DNA of 64,000 nt from Thermoanaerobaculia bacterium (GCA_028066595.1 JALCBJ010000020.1:23628-87627), one strand, 5' to 3'. Shown: positions 37,661-47,568, counted from the first letter of the stretch. Program-made: numbers and translations. Notes: generated by a model from the sequence alone, not told the origin.

Positions 37661-40384
37661 TCAATTCCCTCGTAGAGTGGATGCCGGATCAATGCCGATG
37701 GCCTTGCGGGCGGGCGACCAGCCGGCGGCCAAGGCCACCAGTGCCAGCAGAGTGACGGGGACGATCAGCTCCAGGGACAGTGGCTCTACGCCGTAGAGGA
37801 ATCGTTCGATCAAGCGGCCTAGTGCCCACGCGCCCGCCAGCCCGACGGTCGAGCCGACGACAGACCAGGCAGCCACGCGACCGAGAACGTGGCGCGTAAT
37901 GTCGCCTCGGTCGGCACCGAGCGCCATGCGCACCGCCAGAGCCCTTCGCTCGAGCGCTATGCCGTACGACGAGACGCCGTAGATACCGACCGCGCCGAGT
38001 AGCAGAGCGAGTGCCGCGAAGGCGGTGATCAGAGCCGCCCGCAATCGTGGTTGCTTGACGGTTTGGTCGACGACGTGCTGCATGGACCGAAGGTTGGCGA
38101 CGGGTATGTTGGGGTCGACACTCCAAACCGCCGCGCGAACGGCTTCCACCAGACCTTGCTCTATTGCTCCGGAGGCCGGAGCGGTGCGTAGCAGTACCGT
38201 CTGCCGGCGGCCTTGCCAGCTCAGGACGGCTTGGTCCCGTGCCAGGTACACGTGCATCGTCGGCTCTTCGGTCAGTTGTAGGTGTTTGGTGTCCCCCGCG
38301 ATACCGACGATCTCGACTTCCTGCCTCGCCATTCCGAATCGGGCTCCCAGGGCATCGCCTGCGGGCCAGAAGCGGTCGGCCACGGTCTGATTGACCACCG
38401 CCACCGCCTGCGTTTCGAGACGATCGACCGCTTCGATCGGTCGGCCTTGGAGGATCGGGATCCCCGCTGTCTCGAAGAAGCTCGTCGATACAGAGCGCGT
38501 CTGCGCCGACCAGGCTCCATCGGGATCCTTGGACGGTTGGCCCGGCACGATCATGCTGTTGCCATCGAAGCTGCCGGACAGCGGCAGAACGTTGGTGCTC
38601 GACGCCCGCTCTATCCCTGGCAATGTCGCCAGCCCGCCCAGGACCTCTTCGAAGTAGACGTTACGTTGTTCGATCTCCGGATAGCGTGCGGACGGCAGTG
38701 CCAGATCGAAGGTGACTAGGCCCTCGGCCTCGACGCCGACGTCGACCTGCTGCAGCCGCATGAAGCTGCCCGCAAGTAACGTTGCGCCATGAAGTAGCAC
38801 CAGTGCCATGGCGATCTGTAGGGTGACCAATGCGCCGCGCAAGCGCAGGACGCTGGCGCCTCCCGCAGTCCGAGAGCCGGCCCGGGCGAGCTGGAGTCCA
38901 CCCCGACCATCGCGCATGGCGGGCAGGAGTCCGCACACCAGACTCGTGGCCGCCGAGAGTGCCAGCGCAAAGACGAGTGCGCCACCGTCGATCTCGACCC
39001 GGCCGGAACGCGGCAAGCTAGGGCCCGAGAAGTCGACGACGAGGCGGACCAGTAGATGGGCGAGACCTATTCCCAAGACACCGCCCGTAACGGCCAGAAA
39101 GGTTCCTTCCAGCAGGCCGTGCCGAAGGAGCGCGAAACGGCTGGCTCCGAGGGCGCGAAGCACTGCGGATTCGCCGGCTCGCTCGGCGGCACGTCCCAGC
39201 ATCATGCTGGTCACGTTGGTCACCGCGATGGCGAGAAGAAATCCCACGGCGCCCCAGAGCAGCCACAGGGATTCGTCGGCGTTGCCGACCAGCTGTTCCT
39301 GGAGCGACAGCAGTACCACCCCACGTCCGTAGTTGTTCGACGGGTGCTCGCGTTCCAGTTGCTCTGCGATGGTGGCGAGCTCCGCCTGCGCGGCCTCGAG
39401 TCGAACGCCTGGGGCCAGCCTTCCGATGGCGACGTAGGAGGAGGAGCCACGGTTAGGAAGCCGATCAGCGGTCACACCCAGGTATCCCAGCGGCCGCCAA
39501 AGAGCAATAGGGCGACCATCGTCCGATAGGTTCGGGTCCTCGAATCCGGCGGGCGCTACACCCACCACCGTGTGGGGCCTACCGTTCAGGACGACTGTCT
39601 GGCCGACGATGGCCGGATCGCCACCATAGCGGAGCTGCCAGAAGCCGTGCTCCAGGACCACGACGCGGTCTTGCCCGTCGACATCCTCTTCCGGCAAGAA
39701 GAATCTGCCGGCAGCGGGTACGCCACCGAGGAGGTCGAAGTAGTTCGTGTTCACCAGGGCGCCTTCGAGACGCAAGGGCTCGCCATCGCCGGTGAGGTTG
39801 GTCGTCCACTCGTCGTAGGCGGCGATTCCTTCGAAAGAACGGCTGCGCTGCGCCATGTCGACGATGTCGAGATAGGCCAAGGTGGCGCCGGTGCTGATCC
39901 GTCCCTCGTCGGTGCCGCACAGACGTACGAGCCGATCGGGCTCCGGAAAAGGCAAAGGCTCCAGCAAGACGCCCCGAACGAGGCTGAAGATCGCGGTATT
40001 GGCTCCGATGCCCAGAGCCAGAACCGAAACCACGACGATAGTGAAGGCCGGCCTACGCAGTAGAGATCGAACGGTCTGGCGCAGCTCGGGATTCGTCGGT
40101 AGGAGCTGTTCTCGGGATTCTGCTCCACCGAGCCGCGAGCGGAGTCGGAGGGCGCCGGGGGAGCCCGAATAGGCGCTCCGCCGGCGTCGCGCATCGAGAT
40201 GGGCACCCGCCGCATCACGCAGGGTCTCGAGGGTCGCGACGACGAGGGCGGATGCTCTGTCGGCCTTGCCGTCGGCAGGACGATCGAGATAGATGCGGCG
40301 CAGCTCGTTGCCGTGTCGCGCACGAAACCGGCGTGGATAGAGCCTGAGAAGCAGGCCGAGGTAGATCTCCGCGAAGCGTTTCAC
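37661..40384 (-). CDS. ADOP-type ABC permease (MacB/FtsX, two repeated halves)
   Basis: 907 residues from GTG 40384; its GTG overlaps the PadR stop (GTGA), and the longer frame to 40549 is rejected as it overlaps PadR. The first 85 residues (RLYPRRFRARHGNELRRIY) are the permease prefix domain. MacB periplasmic domains with GGVPAAGRFFLPEEDVDG and two FtsX cores with AGESAVLRALGASRFALLRHGL and ERRALAVRMALGADRGDI follow. There is no ATPase in it or beside it. PadR-linked permeases of this duplicated type are abundant in Acidobacteria. Substrates are unknown. Confidence 0.9.
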   Translation of the reverse strand: MKRFAEIYLGLLLRLYPRRFRARHGNELRRIYLDRPADGKADRASALVVATLETLRDAAGAHLDARRRRSAYSGSPGALRLRSRLGGAESREQLLPTNPELRQTVRSLLRRPAFTIVVVSVLALGIGANTAIFSLVRGVLLEPLPFPEPDRLVRLCGTDEGRISTGATLAYLDIVDMAQRSRSFEGIAAYDEWTTNLTGDGEPLRLEGALVNTNYFDLLGGVPAAGRFFLPEEDVDGQDRVVVLEHGFWQLRYGGDPAIVGQTVVLNGRPHTVVGVAPAGFEDPNLSDDGRPIALWRPLGYLGVTADRLPNRGSSSYVAIGRLAPGVRLEAAQAELATIAEQLEREHPSNNYGRGVVLLSLQEQLVGNADESLWLLWGAVGFLLAIAVTNVTSMMLGRAAERAGESAVLRALGASRFALLRHGLLEGTFLAVTGGVLGIGLAHLLVRLVVDFSGPSLPRSGRVEIDGGALVFALALSAATSLVCGLLPAMRDGRGGLQLARAGSRTAGGASVLRLRGALVTLQIAMALVLLHGATLLAGSFMRLQQVDVGVEAEGLVTFDLALPSARYPEIEQRNVYFEEVLGGLATLPGIERASSTNVLPLSGSFDGNSMIVPGQPSKDPDGAWSAQTRSVSTSFFETAGIPILQGRPIEAVDRLETQAVAVVNQTVADRFWPAGDALGARFGMARQEVEIVGIAGDTKHLQLTEEPTMHVYLARDQAVLSWQGRRQTVLLRTAPASGAIEQGLVEAVRAAVWSVDPNIPVANLRSMQHVVDQTVKQPRLRAALITAFAALALLLGAVGIYGVSSYGIALERRALAVRMALGADRGDITRHVLGRVAAWSVVGSTVGLAGAWALGRLIERFLYGVEPLSLELIVPVTLLALVALAAGWSPARKAIGIDPASTLRGN

Positions 40385-40764
40385 GGCTCCGTCCCCAATC
40401 CATCGACGATCGCAGCACGCGCCTCCGGGGTCTGTGCCAGAGCGCGCGCGCGGAAGCGTGTTTCCGACTGCAAGCGCTGGCGTCCCGCAGAGGTGATGGC
40501 GAAACCGCGGGTGCGCTCTGCACCACGGGCTGCACCCGGCGATTCGCACTCTCGGAGCAGCGCGGCGTCCGTCAGGCGATCGAGGATCCGGTAGATATTG
40601 CCCGGTCGGATCTTGAGATGCCCATCCACCCGTTCGGTCAACGCCCGGACGAGACCGTATCCGTGAGACGGACCCTCGGAGAGAACGGCGAGGACCAATA
40701 GCTCGATGATCTGTAGAGGCCGCGTGATGGGAAGTCTCGCGAGAGCTGCACTGGCTCGTGTCAT
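40381..40764 (-). CDS. PadR family transcriptional regulator
   Basis: 127 residues. The winged-helix core has LQIIELLVLAVLSEGPSHGYGLVRAL and IRPGNIYRILDRLTDAALL, the PadR signature with the Tyr that inserts in the minor groove. It is immediately upstream of and coupled to the ADOP permease, the usual arrangement. Upstream, 40788-40808, lies an inverted repeat that is a good candidate for its operator. Confidence 0.93.
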   Translation of the reverse strand: MTRASAALARLPITRPLQIIELLVLAVLSEGPSHGYGLVRALTERVDGHLKIRPGNIYRILDRLTDAALLRECESPGAARGAERTRGFAITSAGRQRLQSETRFRARALAQTPEARAAIVDGLGTEP

Positions 40765-40787
40765 GGGAAGCGTCCTCGGTCTGTTGT

Positions 40788-40808
40788 GTATTCTCGTTAT
40801 GAGTATAC
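40788..40808 (-). promoter_or_regulatory. Candidate PadR operator (inverted repeat)
   Basis: GTATTCTC-GTTAT-GAGTATAC, 7 of 8 stem positions paired, sits 24 nt before the PadR start codon. The spacing and the ATAC/GTAT ends match the ATGT-N8-ACAT-like dyads bound by PadR proteins only loosely, so this is a structural rather than a consensus call. Confidence 0.5.
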
Positions 40809-40858
40809 GCAGACTGAGTATTAGAGTTGCGCCTCGACGGATCTCGGAAGGTTCGGCG

Positions 40859-42301
40859 TCAGCTGCCGATTCCGAAGAGTCGTAGGTGGTGCTCGTACCA
40901 ATCCGACCACAGGGTACCCGCGGGGTCGAGCCGGCGCTTGGCGTCCAGAAACGCGCGGAATCGTGGGTGGCAATCCTCGACCTGATCGCGGGTGGCCCAA
41001 CGGTGGTACGTGAGGAAGTAGCTGCCGCCGAGCTCCCGTGCCAAGTCGATCAGGGCGCGGAAGTGTCCGGCCGCCACCTCTCTCCCGGCGGCGCCACGGT
41101 CGACGTGAAGGTTGAGGACGACGCACGCCCACGGCCTTCGCGCCCATGCCAGAAAGGAGTCGGTATCTCGCTCGATCAGGCGCACCGTTCCATAGATCAC
41201 GTCGGCTGCGCGCCGTCGGAGCTCATTGGCCGCGGAAGTCAGGAAGCGCTCCAGATGCCCGCGCGGTACATAGAGCTCGCTGATCATTTCCGAGCCCGGG
41301 TGGCCGCAGCGGTCGATCTCGTCGTGATATCCGTCGACGTAGGAGGCGAGCTGGTGTGTGTCACTCCAGTAGATCTGGCCGTGGGTAGAGCGGTAGTGAT
41401 CGGCATAAAGCTGAAAGGCGAGGCCCTTGTCGACATGGGCCAGGTGCAGTAGCTCGCACCACTGCTCTCGCGATAGGGCTCGGGGGCGATCGGGTAGAGG
41501 TGTCTCGTCGGAGACCTGCCGGTAGCATGAGAAGACGCCGCGCTGTAGGAAGCCAGGGGACTCCGAGTCGACCTCGAACTGGAAATCCCCGTAGAGGCAG
41601 CCATCCCGGAGTCGTGCCTCGAACGCCTGGACGAGGCCGGCCGCTTGGCGCACTTCTACGTTGCGCTCGACTTTCCTCCGTCGCATCAGACGCATGGTCA
41701 TGCGTGTGACCACGCCGAACAGCCCGTAGCCACCTGCAACCAGCTGAAAGATCAGGGCGTTGTCCGTGCGGCTACAGTGGAGGACTCGACCTTGGGGAGT
41801 CACCAGCTGGAAACTCTCGACGTCGGCGACGAAAGGTGGGAAGGCGAGACCCCGTCCGTGGGCGTTGGCCGCCAGTGCACCGCCGAGGCTGAGTCGATCC
41901 GCACCGGTCTGCTTCTGCCGAAATCCCCAACGCCGCCCTCCCGCTACGCCTTTCTGAAGATGTTCCAGTGCTCTGGCCATGTCGGGCCACTGCAACCCGG
42001 CGCCCACGGTGACCAGACCACGTTCGGCGTCGAATCCATGGACCCTATCGAGCTCACTGGTGTCCAGCAGGGCACGGTCGCGAGCGAACTGCTGACCGCC
42101 CATCGCGTGGCGTCCCCCGGCCACTGACAGTCGTTCGCCTCGTTCGATGCAAGATCCCACGAGGTCCACGACATCTCGAGTGGATCGCGGTCTTTCGATG
42201 CACGCGACCTCGGTCGCGTTGAGGCGCGAATGGACATCGTTGGCGATCTGTTTCCGAGGGGCTCTCGGTTGGGTAGCTGCGGTCTCGACGAGCGTTTCCA
42301 T
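40859..42301 (-). CDS. FAD-binding (PCMH-type) oxidoreductase
   Basis: 480 residues. ATG 42301 is preceded by GGAGAGG; the longer frame to 42343 is rejected. The PCMH FAD domain has GERLSVAGGRHAMGGQQFA, GLVTVGAGLQWPDMARAL and GGALAANAHGRGLAFPP. The C-terminal half resembles D-arabinono-1,4-lactone oxidase/DprE1-like proteins, with EDCHPRFRAFLDAKRRLDPAG. The typical HxxGG-type site for covalent FAD is seen as GGRHAMGG, so a covalent histidyl link is possible. Substrate unknown; probably a sugar lactone or alcohol. Neighbours give no pathway. Confidence 0.85.
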   Translation of the reverse strand: METLVETAATQPRAPRKQIANDVHSRLNATEVACIERPRSTRDVVDLVGSCIERGERLSVAGGRHAMGGQQFARDRALLDTSELDRVHGFDAERGLVTVGAGLQWPDMARALEHLQKGVAGGRRWGFRQKQTGADRLSLGGALAANAHGRGLAFPPFVADVESFQLVTPQGRVLHCSRTDNALIFQLVAGGYGLFGVVTRMTMRLMRRRKVERNVEVRQAAGLVQAFEARLRDGCLYGDFQFEVDSESPGFLQRGVFSCYRQVSDETPLPDRPRALSREQWCELLHLAHVDKGLAFQLYADHYRSTHGQIYWSDTHQLASYVDGYHDEIDRCGHPGSEMISELYVPRGHLERFLTSAANELRRRAADVIYGTVRLIERDTDSFLAWARRPWACVVLNLHVDRGAAGREVAAGHFRALIDLARELGGSYFLTYHRWATRDQVEDCHPRFRAFLDAKRRLDPAGTLWSDWYEHHLRLFGIGS

Positions 42302-42491
42302 GGATCCTCTCCTTCTCGGTTCGTCCGATCCGAGACGGTCCAAGATCCGTGCCGCGATATGCCTCCGAAACCTGGGCTTCTACGGCCTTTCCGGCACCCT
42401 CCATGCGCAGAATCTGCCGGCCCCTGGACGTCAGCTGCACAGATATTGGCCGGAGGTGCGATGGCGCCGAGGACTCTCTCGTTCAAGACCC

Positions 42492-43376
42492 TCAGTGGTC
42501 TCCCGCCAACTGCGGCGCATGCTGGCGAACCAGCCGCTCCACCTGCCGCCTCGCCTCAGCATCGTCCTTCGCATGCAGCTCGAAGAGTTGATACCTGGCC
42601 TTGATCTCGAGCAACAGTACGGGTGTCCGTCCGGATTGCGTCTTGCCGCGGTGCTGAAATCGGATCGAGGCATGTGGCAGGTTGTCCAGCTCGCTCAGCA
42701 CGATCTCGTGTGGATGCGACCCCAGCTCGCCGACGTAGACGATCTGCTGAACGTGCCCATCGAGATCTCGTCTTTCCTCCAGAGATGGGCCGCCTACTCC
42801 CTTCCAGTAGAACATCGGCGAGCCGTTGACGACGACCCGGCCGTCAGAGTAGGAGACCTCGATCTCGCTGACCGATTCGGGGCCCTCATGGAAAACGAAC
42901 CTCCCAGCCTTCGGGCTCCAGAACATGCTGACGTCGGGTGTCGTGATCATCGGAAAGCCCAGCGTCTCGATCGCGACATCGACTCCGTTGCCGAGAATCG
43001 GGACCGAGAAGACGAGGTGGCGATAGAACCGAGAGGTGCCCTCGTCATCCTGGAGCAGCCAGTCGATGTCGGATGCATCGAGCCAGTCCGCCAGGTAGTC
43101 GAGAATCTCGTCCCGCGGGAAGAGCTCACTCGCGACATCGACGAGCTGGCCGTTTGCGATCCTCAGGGCGCGTGACCGTGATTGCCCTTCTCTGGTGCAT
43201 GTCGCCAGAAATCTGTCAGGGGCGTCGTCCAGGGCTCGAATCGAACAGTGAGTGACCCTGTCGTCTTCGTCGAACAGATCGACCCTCGCATACCACTCGG
43301 GGCGAGACTCGATCACGCTGACCTCGTGGTCCGGATAGAACTGAGGGAAGAAGAGCGATATGAACGTCGAGAGCAT
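42492..43376 (-). CDS. Soluble protein, unknown
   Basis: 294 residues. ATG 43376 has AAGGAG upstream, so the longer frame to 43430 is rejected. There is a short hydrophobic start (MLSTFISLFFPQFYP), which is too short for a clear signal peptide. The rest is soluble and beta-rich: HEVSVIESRPEWYARVDLFD, FYRHLVFSVPILG, FPMITTPDVSMFWSPKAGRFVFHEG. The last 60 residues are rich in charged residues. No motif recognised. It lies 190 nt upstream of the flavin oxidoreductase on the same strand. Confidence 0.6.
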   Translation of the reverse strand: MLSTFISLFFPQFYPDHEVSVIESRPEWYARVDLFDEDDRVTHCSIRALDDAPDRFLATCTREGQSRSRALRIANGQLVDVASELFPRDEILDYLADWLDASDIDWLLQDDEGTSRFYRHLVFSVPILGNGVDVAIETLGFPMITTPDVSMFWSPKAGRFVFHEGPESVSEIEVSYSDGRVVVNGSPMFYWKGVGGPSLEERRDLDGHVQQIVYVGELGSHPHEIVLSELDNLPHASIRFQHRGKTQSGRTPVLLLEIKARYQLFELHAKDDAEARRQVERLVRQHAPQLAGDH

Positions 43377-43476
43377 ATTGAGCTCCTTGGCCCGGGCCGG
43401 GCGGGGCCCAACAGGCTGGCTTGTGTCCAAAGGAATCGGAGGATCGCTTTCTCGACGAACCTATCCCGAGGGATGT

Positions 43477-44424
43477 TCAGGTCGTTTGACCTGACGCAAG
43501 CCCCTGGACGAACTCGCCGGCTTGGTGCAGTGCCTCCTCCGCCTCGTCGACCCGCCCTGCAAAGAGGTGCCAGGCGTGGGTCATTCCCTGCCAAGTGTCG
43601 AGCCGGACAGTGACGCCGTGGTCGCGTAGCCGTTTGGCTAGCCCTTTTGCATCGTCTTGCAGGGTCTCCTCGCTACCGGTCTGAATCAGTGTCGGTGGTA
43701 GGCCGGTGAGGTCGGCGCGCAGAGGCGTGACGTCGGGATCCCAGGGGTCTCTTCCACCCAGATACTGTGAGGCCATGAGCTCCAGGCCGGGGCGGTCGAC
43801 GAGTGGGTCGACCTTTTCGAATCGGTCCAGCGACGGCGTTGTGCCGGCATAGTCGGCCCACGGGCTCAGGCAAAGCAGGGCGTCGGGCTGGCGTGGAGAG
43901 GCACGCCTTCGCGTTGGCTGCATCTGTGCTTCGTCTCGTAGCCGAGCTGCAGCCAGCACGGCGAGGCCACCGCCCGCCGAGTCTCCCGAGAGGACAGCCC
44001 AAGAAACGTCCTGTTCCGGGTGCTGGAGCATGGCGGTTTTCCAGACCGCCAGGGTGTCTTCCAGCTGCGCTGGATACCGAGCTTCCGGCGCCCGGCGGTA
44101 GTCCGGGACGATCACCACGCCGTCCACGGCTCGGGACAGCCTGCCTGCGAGGTTGCGATGGCTGGTGGAGGATCCGGCGACGAAGCCGCCACCGTGCAGA
44201 TGGACGACGAGGGTCTCGGGAGGACGGCTGCGATCGAGCCTCGCATCCACCGTTTCGCAGGGTACGCCCCCGAGCTCGCTCCTGCAGACGTCGACACCAT
44301 CGAGAGTGGGAAAGCGGGCGAACAGCTTGTCGAAGTTGGTTCGAACTCGCTCCAGTGGCAGTCCGGCGGCCGCCTGCCCAGCTCCCAAGACGTGGCGCAA
44401 GAGATCGAGCTGGGCTCTGGACAC
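43477..44424 (-). CDS. Alpha/beta hydrolase of the HSL/bacterial lipase family
   Basis: 315 residues. VVHLHGGGFVAGSS contains the HGGG oxyanion motif, SGDSAGGGLAVLAA the GDSAGG nucleophile elbow, and GMTHAWHLFAGRVDEAEEAL the C-terminal His. The PDYRRAPEARYPAQLEDT stretch is diagnostic for this family (hormone-sensitive-lipase-like esterases). Probably cytoplasmic. It starts 3 nt after the acetoacetyl-CoA synthetase stop, so it is translationally coupled to it. Substrate unknown, likely an acyl ester. Confidence 0.9.
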   Translation of the reverse strand: MSRAQLDLLRHVLGAGQAAAGLPLERVRTNFDKLFARFPTLDGVDVCRSELGGVPCETVDARLDRSRPPETLVVHLHGGGFVAGSSTSHRNLAGRLSRAVDGVVIVPDYRRAPEARYPAQLEDTLAVWKTAMLQHPEQDVSWAVLSGDSAGGGLAVLAAARLRDEAQMQPTRRRASPRQPDALLCLSPWADYAGTTPSLDRFEKVDPLVDRPGLELMASQYLGGRDPWDPDVTPLRADLTGLPPTLIQTGSEETLQDDAKGLAKRLRDHGVTVRLDTWQGMTHAWHLFAGRVDEAEEALHQAGEFVQGLASGQTT

Positions 44425-44427
44425 GGG

Positions 44428-46434
44428 TCAGTCGGTCTGGAGCTCGGCCAAATCTCGAAACAGCTCCAGCGACTCGGCGTTGGCCAGTGCGTCATGGTTG
44501 CGTACCGCCTCGCCGTGGACGATGCGGCGTACCGCCAGCTCGGTGATCTTGCCGGACAGGGTCTTTGGGATGTCGGCCACCTGAACGATCTTCTTCGGCA
44601 CGTGATGCGGCGAGGCATGGGCGCGAACTCTGCGGCGAATTCCATCTCGCAGTTCGTCGGTGAGCTGGCGCCCGCTGCGCAGGCGTACGAAGAGGACGAT
44701 ACGTACGTCGCCACGCCATCGCTGTCCGATGACGAGGCTTTCCAGGATCTCGTCGATCTGCTCCACTTGACGATAGATCTCGGCCGTGCCGATGCGCACC
44801 CCTCCCGGGTTGAGCGTAGCGTCCGAACGGCCGTGGATCACCAGTCCTCCGCGGTCGGTGATCTCCGCCCAGTCGCCGTGGCGCCACACACCTCCGTCGA
44901 CGTCGGGATAGTGCTCGAAGTAGGCGTTTCGATACTTCGAGCCGTCGGGGTCGTTCCAGAACGCTACCGGCATCGAGGGAAACGGTTTGGTGCAGACCAA
45001 CTCGCCCGGCTGGCCGGCGGGAAGTGGCCGGCCGTCGTCGTCCCAGATTTCCACCGACATGCCGAGACCGCAGGATTGGAGCTCGCCGCGCACCACCGGT
45101 GCTGTGGGGTTGCCGAGCGCAAAGCACGACACGAGGTCGGTGCCGCCGGAAATGGACGACAACTGGAGATCCTCGCCGATCTGCTCGTAGACCCAGTCGT
45201 AGCTTTCCGGTGCCAGGGGCGAGCCGGTGGAAAGCACGGTGCGCAGCGTCGAGAGGTCGTAGGTGTTCTTGGGTACCAGTCCTTCTTTCTCCGCCATCGC
45301 CAAGTACTTGGCGCTGGTACCGAAGATGGTCATGCCCTCCGACTCCGCGAGATCGAACAGGATGTTGGGCTTGGGTTTGAGCGGCGAGCCGTCGTAGAGC
45401 AGCACCGTAGCGCCTACCATCAGACTCGACACCAGCCAGTTCCACATCATCCAGCCACAGGTGGTGAAGTAGAAGATTCGGTCTTCTGGACCCAGGTCGG
45501 TGTGGAGTACGAGCTCCTTCCAGTGCTGAAGCAGCGTGCCTCCGGCGCCGTGGACCATGCACTTGGGTAGACCCGTGGTACCCGAGGAGTAGAGAACGTA
45601 GACCGGATGGCCGAAGGGCAACTGAGCGAAGTCCAGAGTCTCGCCTTCCGCGACCGCGAAGTCTGTCCAGAGGCAGGCCTTGCGGGCCAGCGCGGTGTGT
45701 GCCCCGAGGTCCGGCGCTGGCTCGAGATAAGGGACCACGACCACAGCTTCGATGGAGACGATTCGTTCTACGACGCCTGCGACTTTCGTCAGGCTGTCGT
45801 GCACTTTGCCACCAAAGCGATAGCCGTCGGCGCAGAACAGCACCTTGGGCTCGATCTGGCCAAAGCGATCGTAGACGCCTCGGGTGCCGAAATCGGGTGA
45901 GCACGACGACCAGACGGCCCCCAGGCTCGTAGCCGCGAGCATGGCGACGACGGTTTCCGGGATGTTGGGCAGGAATCCGGCCACGCGGTCACCAGGGCCG
46001 ACTCCCAAGCGGCGCAGCGCGGCACCCACCTCAGCTACTTCACGGCGCAGCTCGCCGTAGGTATGCACCGATTGCCGACCCATTTCGTTCCAAGCGACGA
46101 TGGCCGGGTGGGTCGAGTCCGCACCCCGGCCGTGCCGGAGGAGATTCTCGGCGAAATTCAGACGGGCTCCTGGGAACCAATCGGCTCCCGGGTGTCCGGT
46201 CTCCCGAAGCATGCGCAGCGGCTCGGCATGGGTGGCTTCGGGCTGGGCCGAAGCCACGATGTCAGCCTCCTGCCAGATCTTCCGCCAAAACGCCGCCGGG
46301 TCCTCTACCGACCAGCGCCATAGAGACGGATAGTCGACGACGCCGGGAGTACTGACCGACACTCCTCGGAGGAACTCTGTCAAACGTGCCGAAGCAACGC
46401 GCTGCGCTGTGGGTGTCCAGACGATGTCGGCCAT
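44428..46434 (-). CDS. Acetoacetyl-CoA synthetase
   Basis: 668 residues, usual length for acetoacetate-CoA ligases. The start is the ATG at 46434. The AMP-binding motif is YSSGTTGLPKCMVHGAGG, followed by the family-specific HTDLGPEDRIFYFTTCGWMMWNWL (in overlapping parts), and the C-terminal catalytic Lys lies in KTLSGKITELAVRRI. LxxGVGPGDRVAGFLPNIPE and FGTRGVYDRFGQIEP fit the family. It converts acetoacetate, an end product of tyrosine breakdown, to acetoacetyl-CoA, which fits the neighbouring fahA and the hpd-hmgA genes. Confidence 0.9.
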   Translation of the reverse strand: MADIVWTPTAQRVASARLTEFLRGVSVSTPGVVDYPSLWRWSVEDPAAFWRKIWQEADIVASAQPEATHAEPLRMLRETGHPGADWFPGARLNFAENLLRHGRGADSTHPAIVAWNEMGRQSVHTYGELRREVAEVGAALRRLGVGPGDRVAGFLPNIPETVVAMLAATSLGAVWSSCSPDFGTRGVYDRFGQIEPKVLFCADGYRFGGKVHDSLTKVAGVVERIVSIEAVVVVPYLEPAPDLGAHTALARKACLWTDFAVAEGETLDFAQLPFGHPVYVLYSSGTTGLPKCMVHGAGGTLLQHWKELVLHTDLGPEDRIFYFTTCGWMMWNWLVSSLMVGATVLLYDGSPLKPKPNILFDLAESEGMTIFGTSAKYLAMAEKEGLVPKNTYDLSTLRTVLSTGSPLAPESYDWVYEQIGEDLQLSSISGGTDLVSCFALGNPTAPVVRGELQSCGLGMSVEIWDDDGRPLPAGQPGELVCTKPFPSMPVAFWNDPDGSKYRNAYFEHYPDVDGGVWRHGDWAEITDRGGLVIHGRSDATLNPGGVRIGTAEIYRQVEQIDEILESLVIGQRWRGDVRIVLFVRLRSGRQLTDELRDGIRRRVRAHASPHHVPKKIVQVADIPKTLSGKITELAVRRIVHGEAVRNHDALANAESLELFRDLAELQTD

Positions 46435-46452
46435 GCTCTAGTCTGCGCGAGG

Positions 46453-47568
46453 CTAGGGTGAGGTCGACGACCAGGCGCTCGTGTTCCCCGACTCGAAGCC
46501 GTCCGTGAAGATCTCGTCGGCACTGACGACTGTGTAGAGGTTCGATCGGTAGTTGGCCAACGTACAACGCATGCGGCGAATCTGTTCTACGGTGAACTCC
46601 CACATGCAGGCGTCGTCGCTATAGTCCATGTAGTTGTGGATCGGATCAGGATCGCCACACTTTTCCGGATCGGTGCATGGGCTGAAGTGCTCTGACGCTT
46701 CGGGTTCTGTGTCGCACACAAGGTCGCCTGTGTTGTAGCAGCCCGGTGCTGCGGCTATTCCGCAACCGCCATTGAAGGTGTGCTCCATGCCCAAGTAGTG
46801 TCCTACCTCGTGAGTTGCGGTTCGGCCTAGATTGTAGGGAGGACCGCCGGGTGCCATGTCGCCGAAGGCCTCCCAATGTACGACGACGCGATCGGCGACT
46901 CCGCCGACGAACGCACCGCCGCCATTGGCCGGTAGGAAGGGCACATAACCAAGGTAGCCGTCAGCTGTGTTCGTGTACAGATTCATGTAACGATGCGGAT
47001 CCCACGCCAGCGTGTTCCAGTAGGCTCCGTTGTCGTCGAACCAGGTGGTGTTGCAGCTGCGAGTGATGCCGGACGTGGGCTTCCCGTCGGGATCTTCCGA
47101 TGCCAGGACGAACCGAATTCCCGAATACACACCCGGTTCTCCGTTGCTCCCGGCGAGCGCCAGAAAATCCTGGTTGAGGATATCGATCTGACTCTGCACC
47201 ATCCGGTCGCTGATCACGCCGGTCGTACACGAATCGTCCATGATGATGTGGACGACCACTGAAATGACGTACACGTCGCCCGGGTCGTAGGACGGGTCGG
47301 GGTTGGTGGAATCGTCGGAGCAGTCGGCGGGAGCCCCTTCTACGGTCGACGGGCCGAACATCGCCAGACGCTCTTCGCGGTCCGGGGTACCGCATCGGAG
47401 GCCCGCAGCCTTGAAGTAGTCGGAGGTGACGAGCGCACGGTTCGACTCGAAGGTCAGGCCGTCGACGTTGCGCTGGCAAGAGGGGCCCTCGGCGAGGGCG
47501 ATCGAAGCGTCGAGACACAACAAAAGGGCCGCGGCGAGGAGGAAGCGGATACGAGCGGGTGTTCGCAT
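46453..47568 (-). CDS. Secreted M43-family zinc metalloprotease with C-terminal FESGN tail
   Basis: 371 residues with a signal peptide (RIRFLLAAALLLCLDASIALA). The zinc site HEVGHYLGMEHTF is the HExxHxxGxxH motif of cytophagalysin/pappalysin M43 proteases, with the Met-turn in HNYMDYSDDACMWEF. Around it are several Cys pairs (SCNTTW, GGCGIAA, CSDDST) suggesting disulfides. The C-terminus ends IFTDGFESGNTSAWSS plus three residues, the same tail as the two beta-helix proteins at 54504 and 56352. It probably acts outside the cell. Confidence 0.9.
   Translation of the reverse strand: MRTPARIRFLLAAALLLCLDASIALAEGPSCQRNVDGLTFESNRALVTSDYFKAAGLRCGTPDREERLAMFGPSTVEGAPADCSDDSTNPDPSYDPGDVYVISVVVHIIMDDSCTTGVISDRMVQSQIDILNQDFLALAGSNGEPGVYSGIRFVLASEDPDGKPTSGITRSCNTTWFDDNGAYWNTLAWDPHRYMNLYTNTADGYLGYVPFLPANGGGAFVGGVADRVVVHWEAFGDMAPGGPPYNLGRTATHEVGHYLGMEHTFNGGCGIAAAPGCYNTGDLVCDTEPEASEHFSPCTDPEKCGDPDPIHNYMDYSDDACMWEFTVEQIRRMRCTLANYRSNLYTVVSADEIFTDGFESGNTSAWSSTSP

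Noticed and set aside
44020..45570. 516-codon plus-strand frame opposite the lipase and acetoacetyl-CoA synthetase
   Set aside because: The minus strand encodes both enzymes with intact catalytic motifs; the plus-strand translation has none.
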